Shown in pieces: positions 55,456 through 64,000 of a stretch of DNA of 64,000 nucleotides. The notes under the pieces were generated by a model, which saw nothing but the letters and a program-made list of their open reading frames with translations, searched no databases and was not told the DNA's origin. Every line of letters starts with the position of its first letter. The first letter of the stretch is position 1. The DNA is from a virus. Location: IMG/VR virus record IMGVR_UViG_3300009147_000001, positions 1 to 64,000 of that record; one strand, given 5' to 3'. The translations under genes were made by a program, and so were the position numbers.

Positions 55456-56568
55456 TTATCTCCCAATCCATGTCAACATCAATTTTGGATTCTGCGCATC
55501 GCTACCCGCATCAATATTCAAGTTACCCCCAGATCCCTGGAAGACCGTAATCTGGACGGTATCAGTGGCAGCCAACAATACCATTGCCGTAGCATGCAAG
55601 TCAGTGGGCTGGGTACCGGCTGCGGTGGTGGGATCACGTCGATCTTCTGTTACCACGGCACCGTTGACCAAAATTGACATTACTCGAACACCAGTGGTGT
55701 TATTGGCAAATTTAACAAATGAATCGATGTGCCATACACCATCATAATTAGTGGGACAGGTAAAGGTATCAGATGTAGCGGAGAACAAACCAGAACGGTC
55801 AGAGACTTCCGATGTCCAACTGACGGCTGTTGTAGTACCTGTGGTAATACTTTGGGTTGTCGTACGACGAACATAGACATATGGCTGAGTACCCCAAGCC
55901 AAAGCACGCCAGTTAGTACCGTCATAGCCGACTAGTCGGCCACCACCGACATCCGTTTCCCAAATCGCTGTCCCACTCAATACAATGGACGGTCTGGTAG
56001 TGGAGGTACAAATCTCTACCCCACCTAATGCTGTTAACCACACCCGCTTGTCGGTAATATTAGCATTGACAATAGACGTAACTGCCGCTGCTACGGCAAT
56101 GTGCGCCAACGTAATAGAGTTAGCCGGTGCGGTCGGTGGAGAAGGCGAACCTGCTGGCGTCCCGGCAACTACCTCAAGCAGACTATCATTATTAGCCCCA
56201 GAATAGGCAGTGTCACGAACTCGAAAAACGACAATATCAATTCTGGCTAATGTCGCATGAGCCGCAGTAACGGTCAGCGTGACATCCGCATCGTTGCCGA
56301 CGAAGTACGTACCCTGCTTGGTACCCTCTGTTCCTGGTATGGCAGCATAGCCAGCTCGAACAATAACCGCCATTGATGGTGAGCCAGTTTGGGTAACCTG
56401 AAGTTTATTACTAAGATAGGGATTTACTCCACCACGAGCAATATGAGCACTCGCCGACTGACCATTGAGCATAAGGTTCAACCAGTCACGCGTCTGCTCG
56501 GCTGTATGGGTAGCCCCCGCATTCTGAAGGAATCCCGGAGGATTGAGAACGGTCACTACTACCTCCAC
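55456..56568 (-). CDS. minor tail protein
   Basis: 370 residues. N-terminal part has TAEQTRDWLNLMLNG and a YVGN-type central sandwich typical of baseplate upper proteins; C-terminal 120 residues are a C1q/TNF-like beta jelly roll (VWHIDSFVKFANNTTG). Likely a receptor-binding tail-tip protein. Confidence 0.7.
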   Translation of the reverse strand: MEVVVTVLNPPGFLQNAGATHTAEQTRDWLNLMLNGQSASAHIARGGVNPYLSNKLQVTQTGSPSMAVIVRAGYAAIPGTEGTKQGTYFVGNDADVTLTVTAAHATLARIDIVVFRVRDTAYSGANNDSLLEVVAGTPAGSPSPPTAPANSITLAHIAVAAAVTSIVNANITDKRVWLTALGGVEICTSTTRPSIVLSGTAIWETDVGGGRLVGYDGTNWRALAWGTQPYVYVRRTTTQSITTGTTTAVSWTSEVSDRSGLFSATSDTFTCPTNYDGVWHIDSFVKFANNTTGVRVMSILVNGAVVTEDRRDPTTAAGTQPTDLHATAMVLLAATDTVQITVFQGSGGNLNIDAGSDAQNPKLMLTWIGR

Positions 56569-57419
56569 GCATCCCGGAATGCATAGTCCAAGGTACTACT
56601 AGTTCCAGTAGCTGCACCGAAACCAATAAAATTATTCCCAGGTACTAAAAAGAACCAATCTGGATCGATTAAACTAGAGCGAACGTTACTAACACCATCA
56701 AGAAGTACCGTACGATTCCCCGTGTCCACCACCAACTCTTGACCAGTAGTCAGAGTAATATTCTTAAATGACAAGATGGAATCAGTAGTTTCGTTGGTAA
56801 TAACAGGATCAGTAATTGGGCCATTGATGGTAAATACTACTGGAGTAGGCCGGTTACCCCCCACAGACAGGGTGGCCGAGGCTGGTACCTGGCCACCACC
56901 AAAATCCAAGTTAAATCCTAGATTAAAGCCAATACCATTAATAGTAATACTACCAAATGGGAGCGTACCAGTAACCAAGTCGGAAGAATATATTCGTGGG
57001 TCCTCGGCAAACATTAAGAATTGAATGGCGGTCATCCCCGTGCGACGCAGTCGTTCCCAGTCATACCGAACCCCTCGTGGTTTGACGAACAGAATGCGCT
57101 CCGCTACCCCAGGACCTTTAAAGTAGAAGGCTTGTGCACTAGTAGCCGGAGCAAAGTTATACTTCAGGGTGTCCATAAAACTTTCTACTGTGGTCGTATC
57201 ACAGTAGGCAATACCCTCTAGAATAATCTCACGACCCTTTTCAAACTCTGCATCAAAAAATCCGCCATCGGCACCCTCGTGATCGCGAATAGTTTCCCGA
57301 AACGGCGCAGAGTCGAGCCCAGAGACGCGATCTATATCAATGAACGGGACAGAGATAGTATCGGCATTCAGGACGACCCCGGTACTGGTTAACTGGAAAG
57401 TATAATTCGCTAGTGTCAT
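56559..57419 (-). CDS. distal tail protein
   Basis: 286 residues directly after the tape measure gene, as distal tail (Dit) proteins are. RETIRDHEGADGG and IILEGIAYCDT fit the Dit N-terminal domain; C-terminal half is a beta sandwich. Confidence 0.75.
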   Translation of the reverse strand: MTLANYTFQLTSTGVVLNADTISVPFIDIDRVSGLDSAPFRETIRDHEGADGGFFDAEFEKGREIILEGIAYCDTTTVESFMDTLKYNFAPATSAQAFYFKGPGVAERILFVKPRGVRYDWERLRRTGMTAIQFLMFAEDPRIYSSDLVTGTLPFGSITINGIGFNLGFNLDFGGGQVPASATLSVGGNRPTPVVFTINGPITDPVITNETTDSILSFKNITLTTGQELVVDTGNRTVLLDGVSNVRSSLIDPDWFFLVPGNNFIGFGAATGTSSTLDYAFRDAWR

Positions 57420-60400
57420 TATGGCCTCGCTCCTAACAAGAAGCCAAGCTCAGCTGCATGACGCCGTGGATTTATTTCTTGAGTATAAATAGTAAAATTC
57501 TGGTTAGTCCCACCAGCTTGGCTTCCACCCATGAGCCCAGGCAGGGCAGTAGCCGGACCGGTCCCCATCATCGAAGCCACTCGACTGGAAGCCTTAATCA
57601 AAGTACCTAATTGACTCGTCATACCTTGCGCAATCAACTTAACAATTGACTGACCTGAGTAGTACGGATTGCCTCGACCAGACAACGGTCCAGTTTTAGC
57701 TGGTGAGAACGGCAAGTGGTCGCGAATCTTTTTTGTGATACTATCAATTTTGTTAGTAACTTTATCCACCATCGATGTCATACCGTCAATAAGTCCCCTA
57801 ATGATCCGTGCACCGGCATCAAAGAGCCACGTACCTGCATTAGCAAAGAAACCGACAATTTTTTCAAAGATTCCAGCGATTTTATCATAAATTCGTTGTA
57901 TCCAAGTGCTAATAGTGGTATAGACGGTACTCCACACTGAACTGACTGCCGAACTCACAGATCTCCAGATACCAGCAAGAAAGTCTCGAATACCTGAGCT
58001 AGTCCCCTTAACCCGTCCACCAATTTTGCCCCAAATGAAGTCCATAAAGGCCGAGATGCCGGTCCAGATGGCTTTGAATGATCCCGAGATAGCCGACCAG
58101 ATAGTCTTAAAGAAGCTAGCAATGGCAGTCCATACCGCAACAGCGACTAGCTTTACCGCTTGCCACGTTGCACTCCAGGCATCATAGAGAATCTTCAAGC
58201 TAACGAGGACGAGTGCCAAAATGATAGTAAAGGCAAGCCGAATGATGGCTACAATGAGACCCCAAACAGACTTAATCAAACCACCAAAGACACTCCAGAA
58301 CGTCTCCCATATGCCCCGGAGGAAACCTAAAGCACCTAAAATGATACCAGTTATAATAGCCCAAGCCTGACTGAGAAAGTCAATAATATTCTGCCATACC
58401 CCAATAAAGAATTCGGCAACAGAGTTCCAGATACTAACGAAGAAATCAGCCACTGCGTGCAATGCTTTTGGTATTTCCGTCTTAAACCAATTTATTAGCT
58501 TTCGAATCCACCCAATAACGGTATTAATAACTATTATCATTGCGGTAAAGGCTGCACCAACAGCAAGAATGGCTAATACTAGTGGTCCAACCATGACCAC
58601 CACGAGGACACCAGTAATAACCGCCGCAATAATAGCAAACCACTTAGCTAACTGGATAATAATTGGCATAAACGCCCTAATGTTATCCTGATTACTTTTT
58701 ATCCAATTATTGAATAGTCGCCAGGCAGGAATAATAACATTATTCAACACACTACCAATAAGAGCGAATCCCTTGCCGATCAAATCAGCAATAATTCGCG
58801 CAGTTTCCTTTACTTTAGGCAAAACCTGGGTGAACATAAATTTCACCCAATCAGCAAAGGCTGGAATCACTTCATCCTTAATAAGCTTCCATAGCTTACT
58901 GAGGGATGGAACTAAATTCTTCTCAAACTCACTGACTATATCCTGAACGAATGGGACAATAACATCTTTCCATAGCGTAACTATCGCGTCTTTAACTGAA
59001 ATGAGCATGTCACGGAATTTGGCACTGCGTTGCCACGCGATGATTATGCCCGCACCCAGCCCAGCAAAGGCAGCAATAACCCCAGCGAGCACGCCACCAA
59101 CAATGAGTAACGACGTTCCAGCCGTCGCCACCACTGCAATAAATGCCGCTAGTCCACCCACCAGCAGTAGCACCACTCCGAGCAATGCGGTAAAACCGGC
59201 CGCGATCGCTGCCCCCACAGCCAAGAGCTTTTGCTGCTGTGGTGATAGTTTATTGAACCACTCTAGAACCTGGCCGACGGCGTTTACTACCTTTATGAAG
59301 GTTGGAATGAGTGCCTCACCGGCCATTTCCTTAACTGCTTTCCACCGATTGGACAGCAGTTGACTGGAAGATGCAGCGGTATTGGCCATCTTTTTATAAG
59401 CTGCTTCGAACTGACCACTAGCCCCGGCCATGTCGGTAAGGAATCCCTTGAACTCCTCCAACTCACCTGGTTTCAGCAGAACCTGTTCAATGAACCGTCT
59501 AGCTTGAATAGTTCCACCGGCACCCTTTAGTATTTCTACTAATGTCTTAACCCGATCGGCTGGTGGCATCTGGTTGAGCTTAACACGCAACTCACTTAAA
59601 ACATCAACAAGCGGTCGGAAGTTTCCCTTGATATCTCTAACCTGAACACCAAGCTCCCCCAACCGTTCTACAGTCTTGGGATTGGACATCGCATCCAAGG
59701 CCCGCGCCCCTGATGCTGCCGCCATCGCCGCAGTCAAACCATTACGGGTAAGGAAAGCCAACATGCCCGCAACAGTTTCAAAGCTTTGGCCGGCTCGGTT
59801 GGCCGATGGAGTAATTCGACCAAAGACTCGGGCGAACTCCTCATAGGTACCGACACCCTTACGAACCAACTGGAATTGTATATCTAATACTTTATTAACA
59901 TCCTTTAATGGTATATTAAGCGCGTTCATAATGGCAATGGTGCCGCGCCCAGCCGCTTCAATAGTAGTTTGGCCAGCTACCGCAGCCTTGGCAAATCCAA
60001 TAAGAAGTAACTCAGATTCCGCAAGGTTCGCCTTAGTGGACGAAAAAATATCAAATAGCGCTGGTTGAATTTGCTCGAATGGCACGGCGATGTTACGTGC
60101 CACTTTTAGTCCAATTTGACTCAGCTCCTCCAGAGTTGCCTTAAAACCATCCACCTGGGTACTCGTGAGGGCAACTTGACGTTGATATTCTACTGCTGTC
60201 TTCACCATATTATTCATGGCAGCGACAGTAATAACACCAACGCCCGTGAAGACAAAGCCCATAGATGTGGCAACTTGGCTGACCGTAGTCATCGAGTGGG
60301 ATAAATATTGTAATCGTCGAGCGTGCAGATCGGCCGCATTGGCATTGAGTTGCAACTGCTGAGCCGCACGTTCCAGCGCTACCTGTTGACCTCGTAGACT

Positions 60401-60685
60401 ATTAATATGGTCTCGGTTAGCCAGCATTTCTAGCCGCATGGCGCGAATGGAATCTTCCGAGGCGCCGAGCAGTCGGGCGCGCTGAATAGAAGTACCCATC
60501 ATGGACTGATTGAGTCGTGCCTCAGCCAATGCCGAAGCAACGCTTGCCCGCGCCGCCTGATTATGCGCCATCGCCACTGCGTCACCTGCACCCCGAACAT
60601 TGCGTGTGAATGATCGAAGCGCGCGATTAGCTTCATCACGCGCTTTTAAGACCAGCCACATGTCTCGGGTGGCACTGAATGGCAC
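57419..60685 (-). CDS. tail tape measure protein
   Basis: 1088 residues, longest gene in the window. N-terminal coiled coil (1-150), TP901-type region around FSSTKANLAESELLLIGFA and FGRITPSANRAGQSFET (200-300), several hydrophobic segments between 470 and 880 and a Gly/Ser-rich end. Length sets tail length; at about 0.15 nm per residue this predicts a tail near 160 nm. Confidence 0.92.
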   Translation of the reverse strand: MPFSATRDMWLVLKARDEANRALRSFTRNVRGAGDAVAMAHNQAARASVASALAEARLNQSMMGTSIQRARLLGASEDSIRAMRLEMLANRDHINSLRGQQVALERAAQQLQLNANAADLHARRLQYLSHSMTTVSQVATSMGFVFTGVGVITVAAMNNMVKTAVEYQRQVALTSTQVDGFKATLEELSQIGLKVARNIAVPFEQIQPALFDIFSSTKANLAESELLLIGFAKAAVAGQTTIEAAGRGTIAIMNALNIPLKDVNKVLDIQFQLVRKGVGTYEEFARVFGRITPSANRAGQSFETVAGMLAFLTRNGLTAAMAAASGARALDAMSNPKTVERLGELGVQVRDIKGNFRPLVDVLSELRVKLNQMPPADRVKTLVEILKGAGGTIQARRFIEQVLLKPGELEEFKGFLTDMAGASGQFEAAYKKMANTAASSSQLLSNRWKAVKEMAGEALIPTFIKVVNAVGQVLEWFNKLSPQQQKLLAVGAAIAAGFTALLGVVLLLVGGLAAFIAVVATAGTSLLIVGGVLAGVIAAFAGLGAGIIIAWQRSAKFRDMLISVKDAIVTLWKDVIVPFVQDIVSEFEKNLVPSLSKLWKLIKDEVIPAFADWVKFMFTQVLPKVKETARIIADLIGKGFALIGSVLNNVIIPAWRLFNNWIKSNQDNIRAFMPIIIQLAKWFAIIAAVITGVLVVVMVGPLVLAILAVGAAFTAMIIVINTVIGWIRKLINWFKTEIPKALHAVADFFVSIWNSVAEFFIGVWQNIIDFLSQAWAIITGIILGALGFLRGIWETFWSVFGGLIKSVWGLIVAIIRLAFTIILALVLVSLKILYDAWSATWQAVKLVAVAVWTAIASFFKTIWSAISGSFKAIWTGISAFMDFIWGKIGGRVKGTSSGIRDFLAGIWRSVSSAVSSVWSTVYTTISTWIQRIYDKIAGIFEKIVGFFANAGTWLFDAGARIIRGLIDGMTSMVDKVTNKIDSITKKIRDHLPFSPAKTGPLSGRGNPYYSGQSIVKLIAQGMTSQLGTLIKASSRVASMMGTGPATALPGLMGGSQAGGTNQNFTIYTQEINPRRHAAELGFLLGARP

Positions 60686-60694
60686 AATTGCTCC

Positions 60695-61380
60695 TCAGTG
60701 AGTTTTCTTACTATCCAACTCCGCTCGTTGCGTCCGCCATACCAGAATGTAGTTTAGAAAGTAGACAAATAAAGAATCTTGGTCCAATAATCCGCCAGCA
60801 CGTGGTAAAGTATGCAACTCCAAACATATACCGACGATTTCAAAAATTAACTCAGCTTCTCGGGATACTCTTACTCGATTAGGTACGAATATTGCCTTCC
60901 GTACCTCTTCTAAGAGTTTTTTATTTCTGGTTTCTCCTCAAAGTTGTTTACCTCATCGATATAGCGACCAATCTCTTCACCCACTCTGATATCCAGTCGC
61001 CGAACATCAACTTGATTCTTAAAATTGAGTAGTTTACCATTTTCATCAGTCAAATTGTGTTCAACAACACAATTGGCGAAGTCCCAGAGTGTAACCTCTT
61101 CCTGGTTCATTTCTACTTCACCGGAGAAGTCTCGATTGGTAGGATTACCACCAACCAAGAATTTAGTCATCATACCCGTACGCTTTAACGATTCGCCGTA
61201 GGTCATCCGTCGGACCACAACATACGCTTCAGGTAGCGTCTTTAGGTCAAATCGCTCAGTATCACTCGTAATAGTCGCAACAGGCACCAGTGCCCTCCAA
61301 TATATTCTGAAGATAATATAGCCAATAAAACTTTTTAAACTCAGTATTATGGAGTATAGTCCATATACTAGGTAGTTCAC
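60695..61380 (-). CDS. tail assembly chaperone, -1 frameshift product
   Basis: Reading the 156-codon frame up to A AAA AAC and shifting by -1 continues KLLEEVRKAIFVPNRVRV and onward for 75 more codons to a TGA (60695-60697), just before the tape measure start. This is the G/GT arrangement of lambda-like tails, where the extended form recruits the tape measure protein. Confidence 0.8.
60910..61380 (-). CDS. tail assembly chaperone, zero-frame product
   Basis: 156 residues ending at TAG 60910-60912. The first 30 residues are hydrophobic (LYSIILSLKSFIGYIIF), which suggests the real start is further in (e.g. around VATITSDTERF). The rest is the acidic, helical chaperone body. Confidence 0.78.
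   Translation of the reverse strand: MNYLVYGLYSIILSLKSFIGYIIFRIYWRALVPVATITSDTERFDLKTLPEAYVVVRRMTYGESLKRTGMMTKFLVGGNPTNRDFSGEVEMNQEEVTLWDFANCVVEHNLTDENGKLLNFKNQVDVRRLDIRVGEEIGRYIDEVNNFEEKPEIKNS
60916..60922 (-). other. -1 ribosomal slippery site A AAA AAC
   Basis: In the coding strand the zero frame reads ATA AAA AAC TCT TAG; the heptamer is in the correct X XXY YYZ register and lies two codons before the stop. Confidence 0.85.
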
Positions 61381-61403
61381 ATATCATCCTCCAGCGACTA
61401 TTT

Positions 61404-62669
61404 CTATAGTATGTCTTCCTGTGTCTTCAATGTAATTTGCCATGACTTACCAGTGCTGTCAATAACGTTCTGATAGGCAATACTAGCCCGAACAATATCG
61501 CCCTGACCAGACAAACCAACCTCAAAGGTATCTTTGATCGCCACTGGAGCAAGAATAACAATATTATTGTTTACACCCTTAGTAGCCGTCAAAGTAACAC
61601 TCTGCGAGGTAACCGACTTAAACAAATCATAATCAGTCCGAGCCTCGAAATCACGTTCCATATTCATTGTCGAATTACGCTCACCAAACTTCATAAACTG
61701 CGCGCCACGACCAGTATCCTTGAGGCGGAACTGTGCCTCTGCGTTGTCTTCTACGGCAAACTCGAAGGTATCAGTATCAAAAACCTGTGTGCCGGTGGGG
61801 ATTTCAATTTTGAACATGCCAGCGCCGAATGGAGTAGTGGTTGGCCACGTTGGCGTGGGTAGCGACTGCACTGCCTCGTCTCGGCCCATCATACTGGTGT
61901 TAAATGTTAAAATTCCATCCGCGATACCAAAAGTGAAGCTTGACGTCACACAGCCAGTATAGCCAAATACCAAACCGTTACGCACAAAAGTCAACGACAG
62001 GGTTCGTACTGGCACGGCTGCCGAGGTAGGAGTAAACGTGTAGGTAAAGTTTGGTGATGTACCGGTTTTAGCAATAGATGTGCGGGAGGCGTAGAGGAAG
62101 TAGGCAATAACGTCTTCCAGTGACTCCATATCTAAGTCGCCTTCGACATGGTAGTTGCCCGCTACTGCCCCGATAACATCGGCATTCTGTCGAATTGGTC
62201 GACGCCAAATGGTGTCTTGCTGAACCACCAATGACTCAGAGTTAAAGGGAAAGAATTTGGTTGGTGCATAATAGGTACCTGAGTTAGCAGCGGTGTTCTG
62301 CGCAGGAAAAGCGCCTGCCGGTGAGCCAGGTGAGGTATCAATATCAGACGTGACTGCACCCACTGTCTTATACAGTAGTTCGGTGCCAGTTGCGCCACCT
62401 GCGGCAGTCTTATACAGTTTATATCCAGTTGCACCAACAACGGCAGCCCAGGTAACAGTCACCGTAGACGTGGAACCGGTAGTAACAATCGTCTGTTCGT
62501 TGCTCGCGGTGGTTTCACCATTAGTATTAATTGCTGTCACCACATACTTGTAAGTGCCTGCGGTAATGGTGCCACCAGTGGCTGCGGTGGCTAATGCTGA
62601 TTGTACTGGCGGAGATAACTGCTCAAAGGCAAGACCACCTATACCACCCGCGCCAATTCCAATAGCCAT
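61404..62669 (-). CDS. major tail protein with fibronectin-III-like insert
   Basis: 421 residues. Residues 25-120 form a fibronectin-III/Ig-like domain (TAGTYKYVVTAINTNGETTAS, GATGYKLYKT). The remainder is a tail-tube protein (FNSESLVVQQDTIWRRPIRQN, MNMERDFEARTDY). The surface domain probably decorates the tail. Confidence 0.82.
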   Translation of the reverse strand: MAIGIGAGGIGGLAFEQLSPPVQSALATAATGGTITAGTYKYVVTAINTNGETTASNEQTIVTTGSTSTVTVTWAAVVGATGYKLYKTAAGGATGTELLYKTVGAVTSDIDTSPGSPAGAFPAQNTAANSGTYYAPTKFFPFNSESLVVQQDTIWRRPIRQNADVIGAVAGNYHVEGDLDMESLEDVIAYFLYASRTSIAKTGTSPNFTYTFTPTSAAVPVRTLSLTFVRNGLVFGYTGCVTSSFTFGIADGILTFNTSMMGRDEAVQSLPTPTWPTTTPFGAGMFKIEIPTGTQVFDTDTFEFAVEDNAEAQFRLKDTGRGAQFMKFGERNSTMNMERDFEARTDYDLFKSVTSQSVTLTATKGVNNNIVILAPVAIKDTFEVGLSGQGDIVRASIAYQNVIDSTGKSWQITLKTQEDIL

Positions 62670-62672
62670 AGT

Positions 62673-62867
62673 TTACTTTTCACCTCCCTCATCCAACACG
62701 GCAACGATACTTACAAAACGTGGGAATTTTGCCTCAGTGATGGAAACATTGTTCATAGCCTGAAACAACTTCAGATCGTCATCGTCCAGTACGACCGGAG
62801 CGTTCACAGGTAGTAGCCCAATCCCATCAATCAGGCATTCACGATCGGAAACTATTTCGAAATGCAT
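62673..62867 (-). CDS. small tail-module protein
   Basis: 64 residues between tail terminator and major tail protein; VSDRECLIDGIGLLPVNAPVVL resembles short connector-type proteins. No family recognised. Confidence 0.6.
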   Translation of the reverse strand: MHFEIVSDRECLIDGIGLLPVNAPVVLDDDDLKLFQAMNNVSITEAKFPRFVSIVAVLDEGGEK

Positions 62868-62875
62868 GAACGCTC

Positions 62876-63340
62876 CTAAACTGGTGCTGCTGGTGGCGAG
62901 AGATAAGTATGGGTTTTTCCCTCATACGTCATAATAACAGTGCGAAACATACCACCAGTGCTTACCGTTGTTTCCCCTCGCTCTACACTAGAAATAAATC
63001 CATGAATTATTATACCATTCAGCGTTGTATCCTTATGAATCAACTTTTCTAATTCGTAAGCTCGGTCATCCACCCTTTTCCGCTCTGTTGCTTCATCTCC
63101 CACTCTACTCCAGTGTAGTTGAATAGAAACCATGAGCCTATTTTCCGTACGTCCACCCGGTTGAGACACTCCAACAAGTGCCCGAACTTTCCCCTGTGGC
63201 GACACTACTGCCACGGCATTTGCAGGAATTAAGGTATGATTCCCATATAATACCATTTCCAATTCCAGATCGACCAGATTATTACTAATAATATCATAGA
63301 TAGCCTGAGCAATCGCTTCATCACGATCAGTATGAGTCAT
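62876..63340 (-). CDS. tail terminator-like protein
   Basis: 154 residues, alpha/beta with an N-terminal helix pair and beta strands (ISIQLHW-type VSIQLHWSRV). Position and size fit the tail terminator. Overlaps its upstream neighbour by four bases. Confidence 0.65.
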   Translation of the reverse strand: MTHTDRDEAIAQAIYDIISNNLVDLELEMVLYGNHTLIPANAVAVVSPQGKVRALVGVSQPGGRTENRLMVSIQLHWSRVGDEATERKRVDDRAYELEKLIHKDTTLNGIIIHGFISSVERGETTVSTGGMFRTVIMTYEGKTHTYLSPPAAPV

Positions 63341-63990
63341 ATATTATCACGACCCCAATGTTTATCCACTCGTTCTGACAACCAGGTAAAGAATATACTA
63401 TAGATTTCTACTTCTTCTTCCAATGTTAATTGAATAAATGGTCGAGGAGGAAGCTTACCAAAACCACGACCAGATTGAACACTACTAACATCAATTACCG
63501 GACCAGCGCGAACACCAGGAGGTAATTCACCAATACCAAACGGACCAGGTGTCGGCCTGTCAAATCTTCTAATATGGGTTTCCAGCCGTTGAGCCATACG
63601 AGTACCTGGCTCACGAGCACCAAATTGATGAAATCGTGCATATGGTATCTTTTGCGTGAAATAACTAACACGTAACTTCAACTCGCTGTTGCGGACATCC
63701 CAAATATTTTTTCTCGTAGCACCACGTTTTAATCGACCACTCTTATCCAAAATTGGTCCACGGGGATATCCTTCTATCAACCTATTATAGATAGTTTTCT
63801 TACTGAGCTTTTTCCATGGTGGACGACCTTGTGCGGCAAAATTTTTAATAATCGACGGAACTACAACAAAATTTAATGACCTAACTAATGGTTCCCTGAA
63901 TGTAAGGAACTCCATGCTAAGCTTATCAATCGACCGTGCAGTTACCGCAACTCCATGCTCAAAAGCATAGTTCGGATTTATTTCGATCAT
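63337..63990 (-). CDS. phage virion morphogenesis / tail completion protein
   Basis: 217 residues from ATG 63990 (TTG 63996 also possible). WKKLSKKTIYNR, LDKSGRLKRG, YARFHQFG and LPPRPFIQLT match the gpS/gpG-type tail completion family. The left part of the head module would lie beyond the window. Confidence 0.8.
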   Translation of the reverse strand: MIEINPNYAFEHGVAVTARSIDKLSMEFLTFREPLVRSLNFVVVPSIIKNFAAQGRPPWKKLSKKTIYNRLIEGYPRGPILDKSGRLKRGATRKNIWDVRNSELKLRVSYFTQKIPYARFHQFGAREPGTRMAQRLETHIRRFDRPTPGPFGIGELPPGVRAGPVIDVSSVQSGRGFGKLPPRPFIQLTLEEEVEIYSIFFTWLSERVDKHWGRDNI

Positions 63991-64000
63991 TGGCAACTCT

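Overview
The window reads as part of a large, tRNA-rich tailed phage (siphovirus layout) of an actinomycete, most likely Streptomyces or a relative. The host guess rests on two DUF397-type proteins (3207-3383, 24615-24797), a secreted protein of an actinobacterial family (13824-14246), an r1t-type holin, a Ro/TROVE protein, a UDG-DNA polymerase fusion and frequent GTG/TTG starts. Base composition is visibly much less GC-rich than a typical streptomycete, which fits the phage carrying its own tRNAs. The comparison with roughly 130 kb Streptomyces phages carrying dozens of tRNAs is from general knowledge, not from a search.

1-25 kb, plus strand: an accessory/early arm. About 22 tRNA genes are interleaved with dozens of very small genes, many with TGATG/ATGA overlaps, and with secreted or surface proteins (ricin-type lectin, papain-like peptidase, beta-helix protein, LysM-NlpC/P60 hydrolase, SPFH lipoprotein). 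A Ro60 homologue (TROVE + vWA) lies at 6437-8071. Three RNA elements (1-64 cut by the window edge, 638-772, 2394-2522) fold as tRNA bodies in circularly permuted order, on a long stem with shared flanks; with the Ro gene nearby they are best read as Y RNAs of the tRNA-mimicking bacterial type. Several further intergenic RNAs are closed by 6-14 bp end-to-end helices.

25-45 kb, plus strand: replication and recombination. ParB-like protein, SNF2 helicase (broken by an in-frame UAG exactly in its Walker A motif), Cas4/RecB-like nuclease with intein, RecA/Sak4-like ATPase with intein, ssDNA-binding protein, primase-DUF3987 helicase, UDG-exonuclease-PolA fusion, nucleotidyltransferase, holin, RuvC-like resolvase and a DEDD exonuclease.

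45-64 kb, minus strand, convergent with the above: the tail module. Read right to left it holds tail completion and terminator proteins, major tail protein, tail-assembly chaperone with a -1 frameshift site (A AAA AAC), tape measure, distal tail/baseplate proteins, an amidase, and a run of adhesin-like proteins ending in a long repeat fibre. A LAGLIDADG homing-endonuclease gene sits at the 3' end of one adhesin gene, whose C-terminal codons are duplicated on the far side of the insertion.

Most promising for follow-up: the permuted tRNA-like RNAs together with Ro; the UAG in the helicase P-loop, which a 6-nt bypass would repair exactly; an IS110-related gene packed with perfect inverted repeats coding for in-frame insertions; and the homing-endonuclease insertion.
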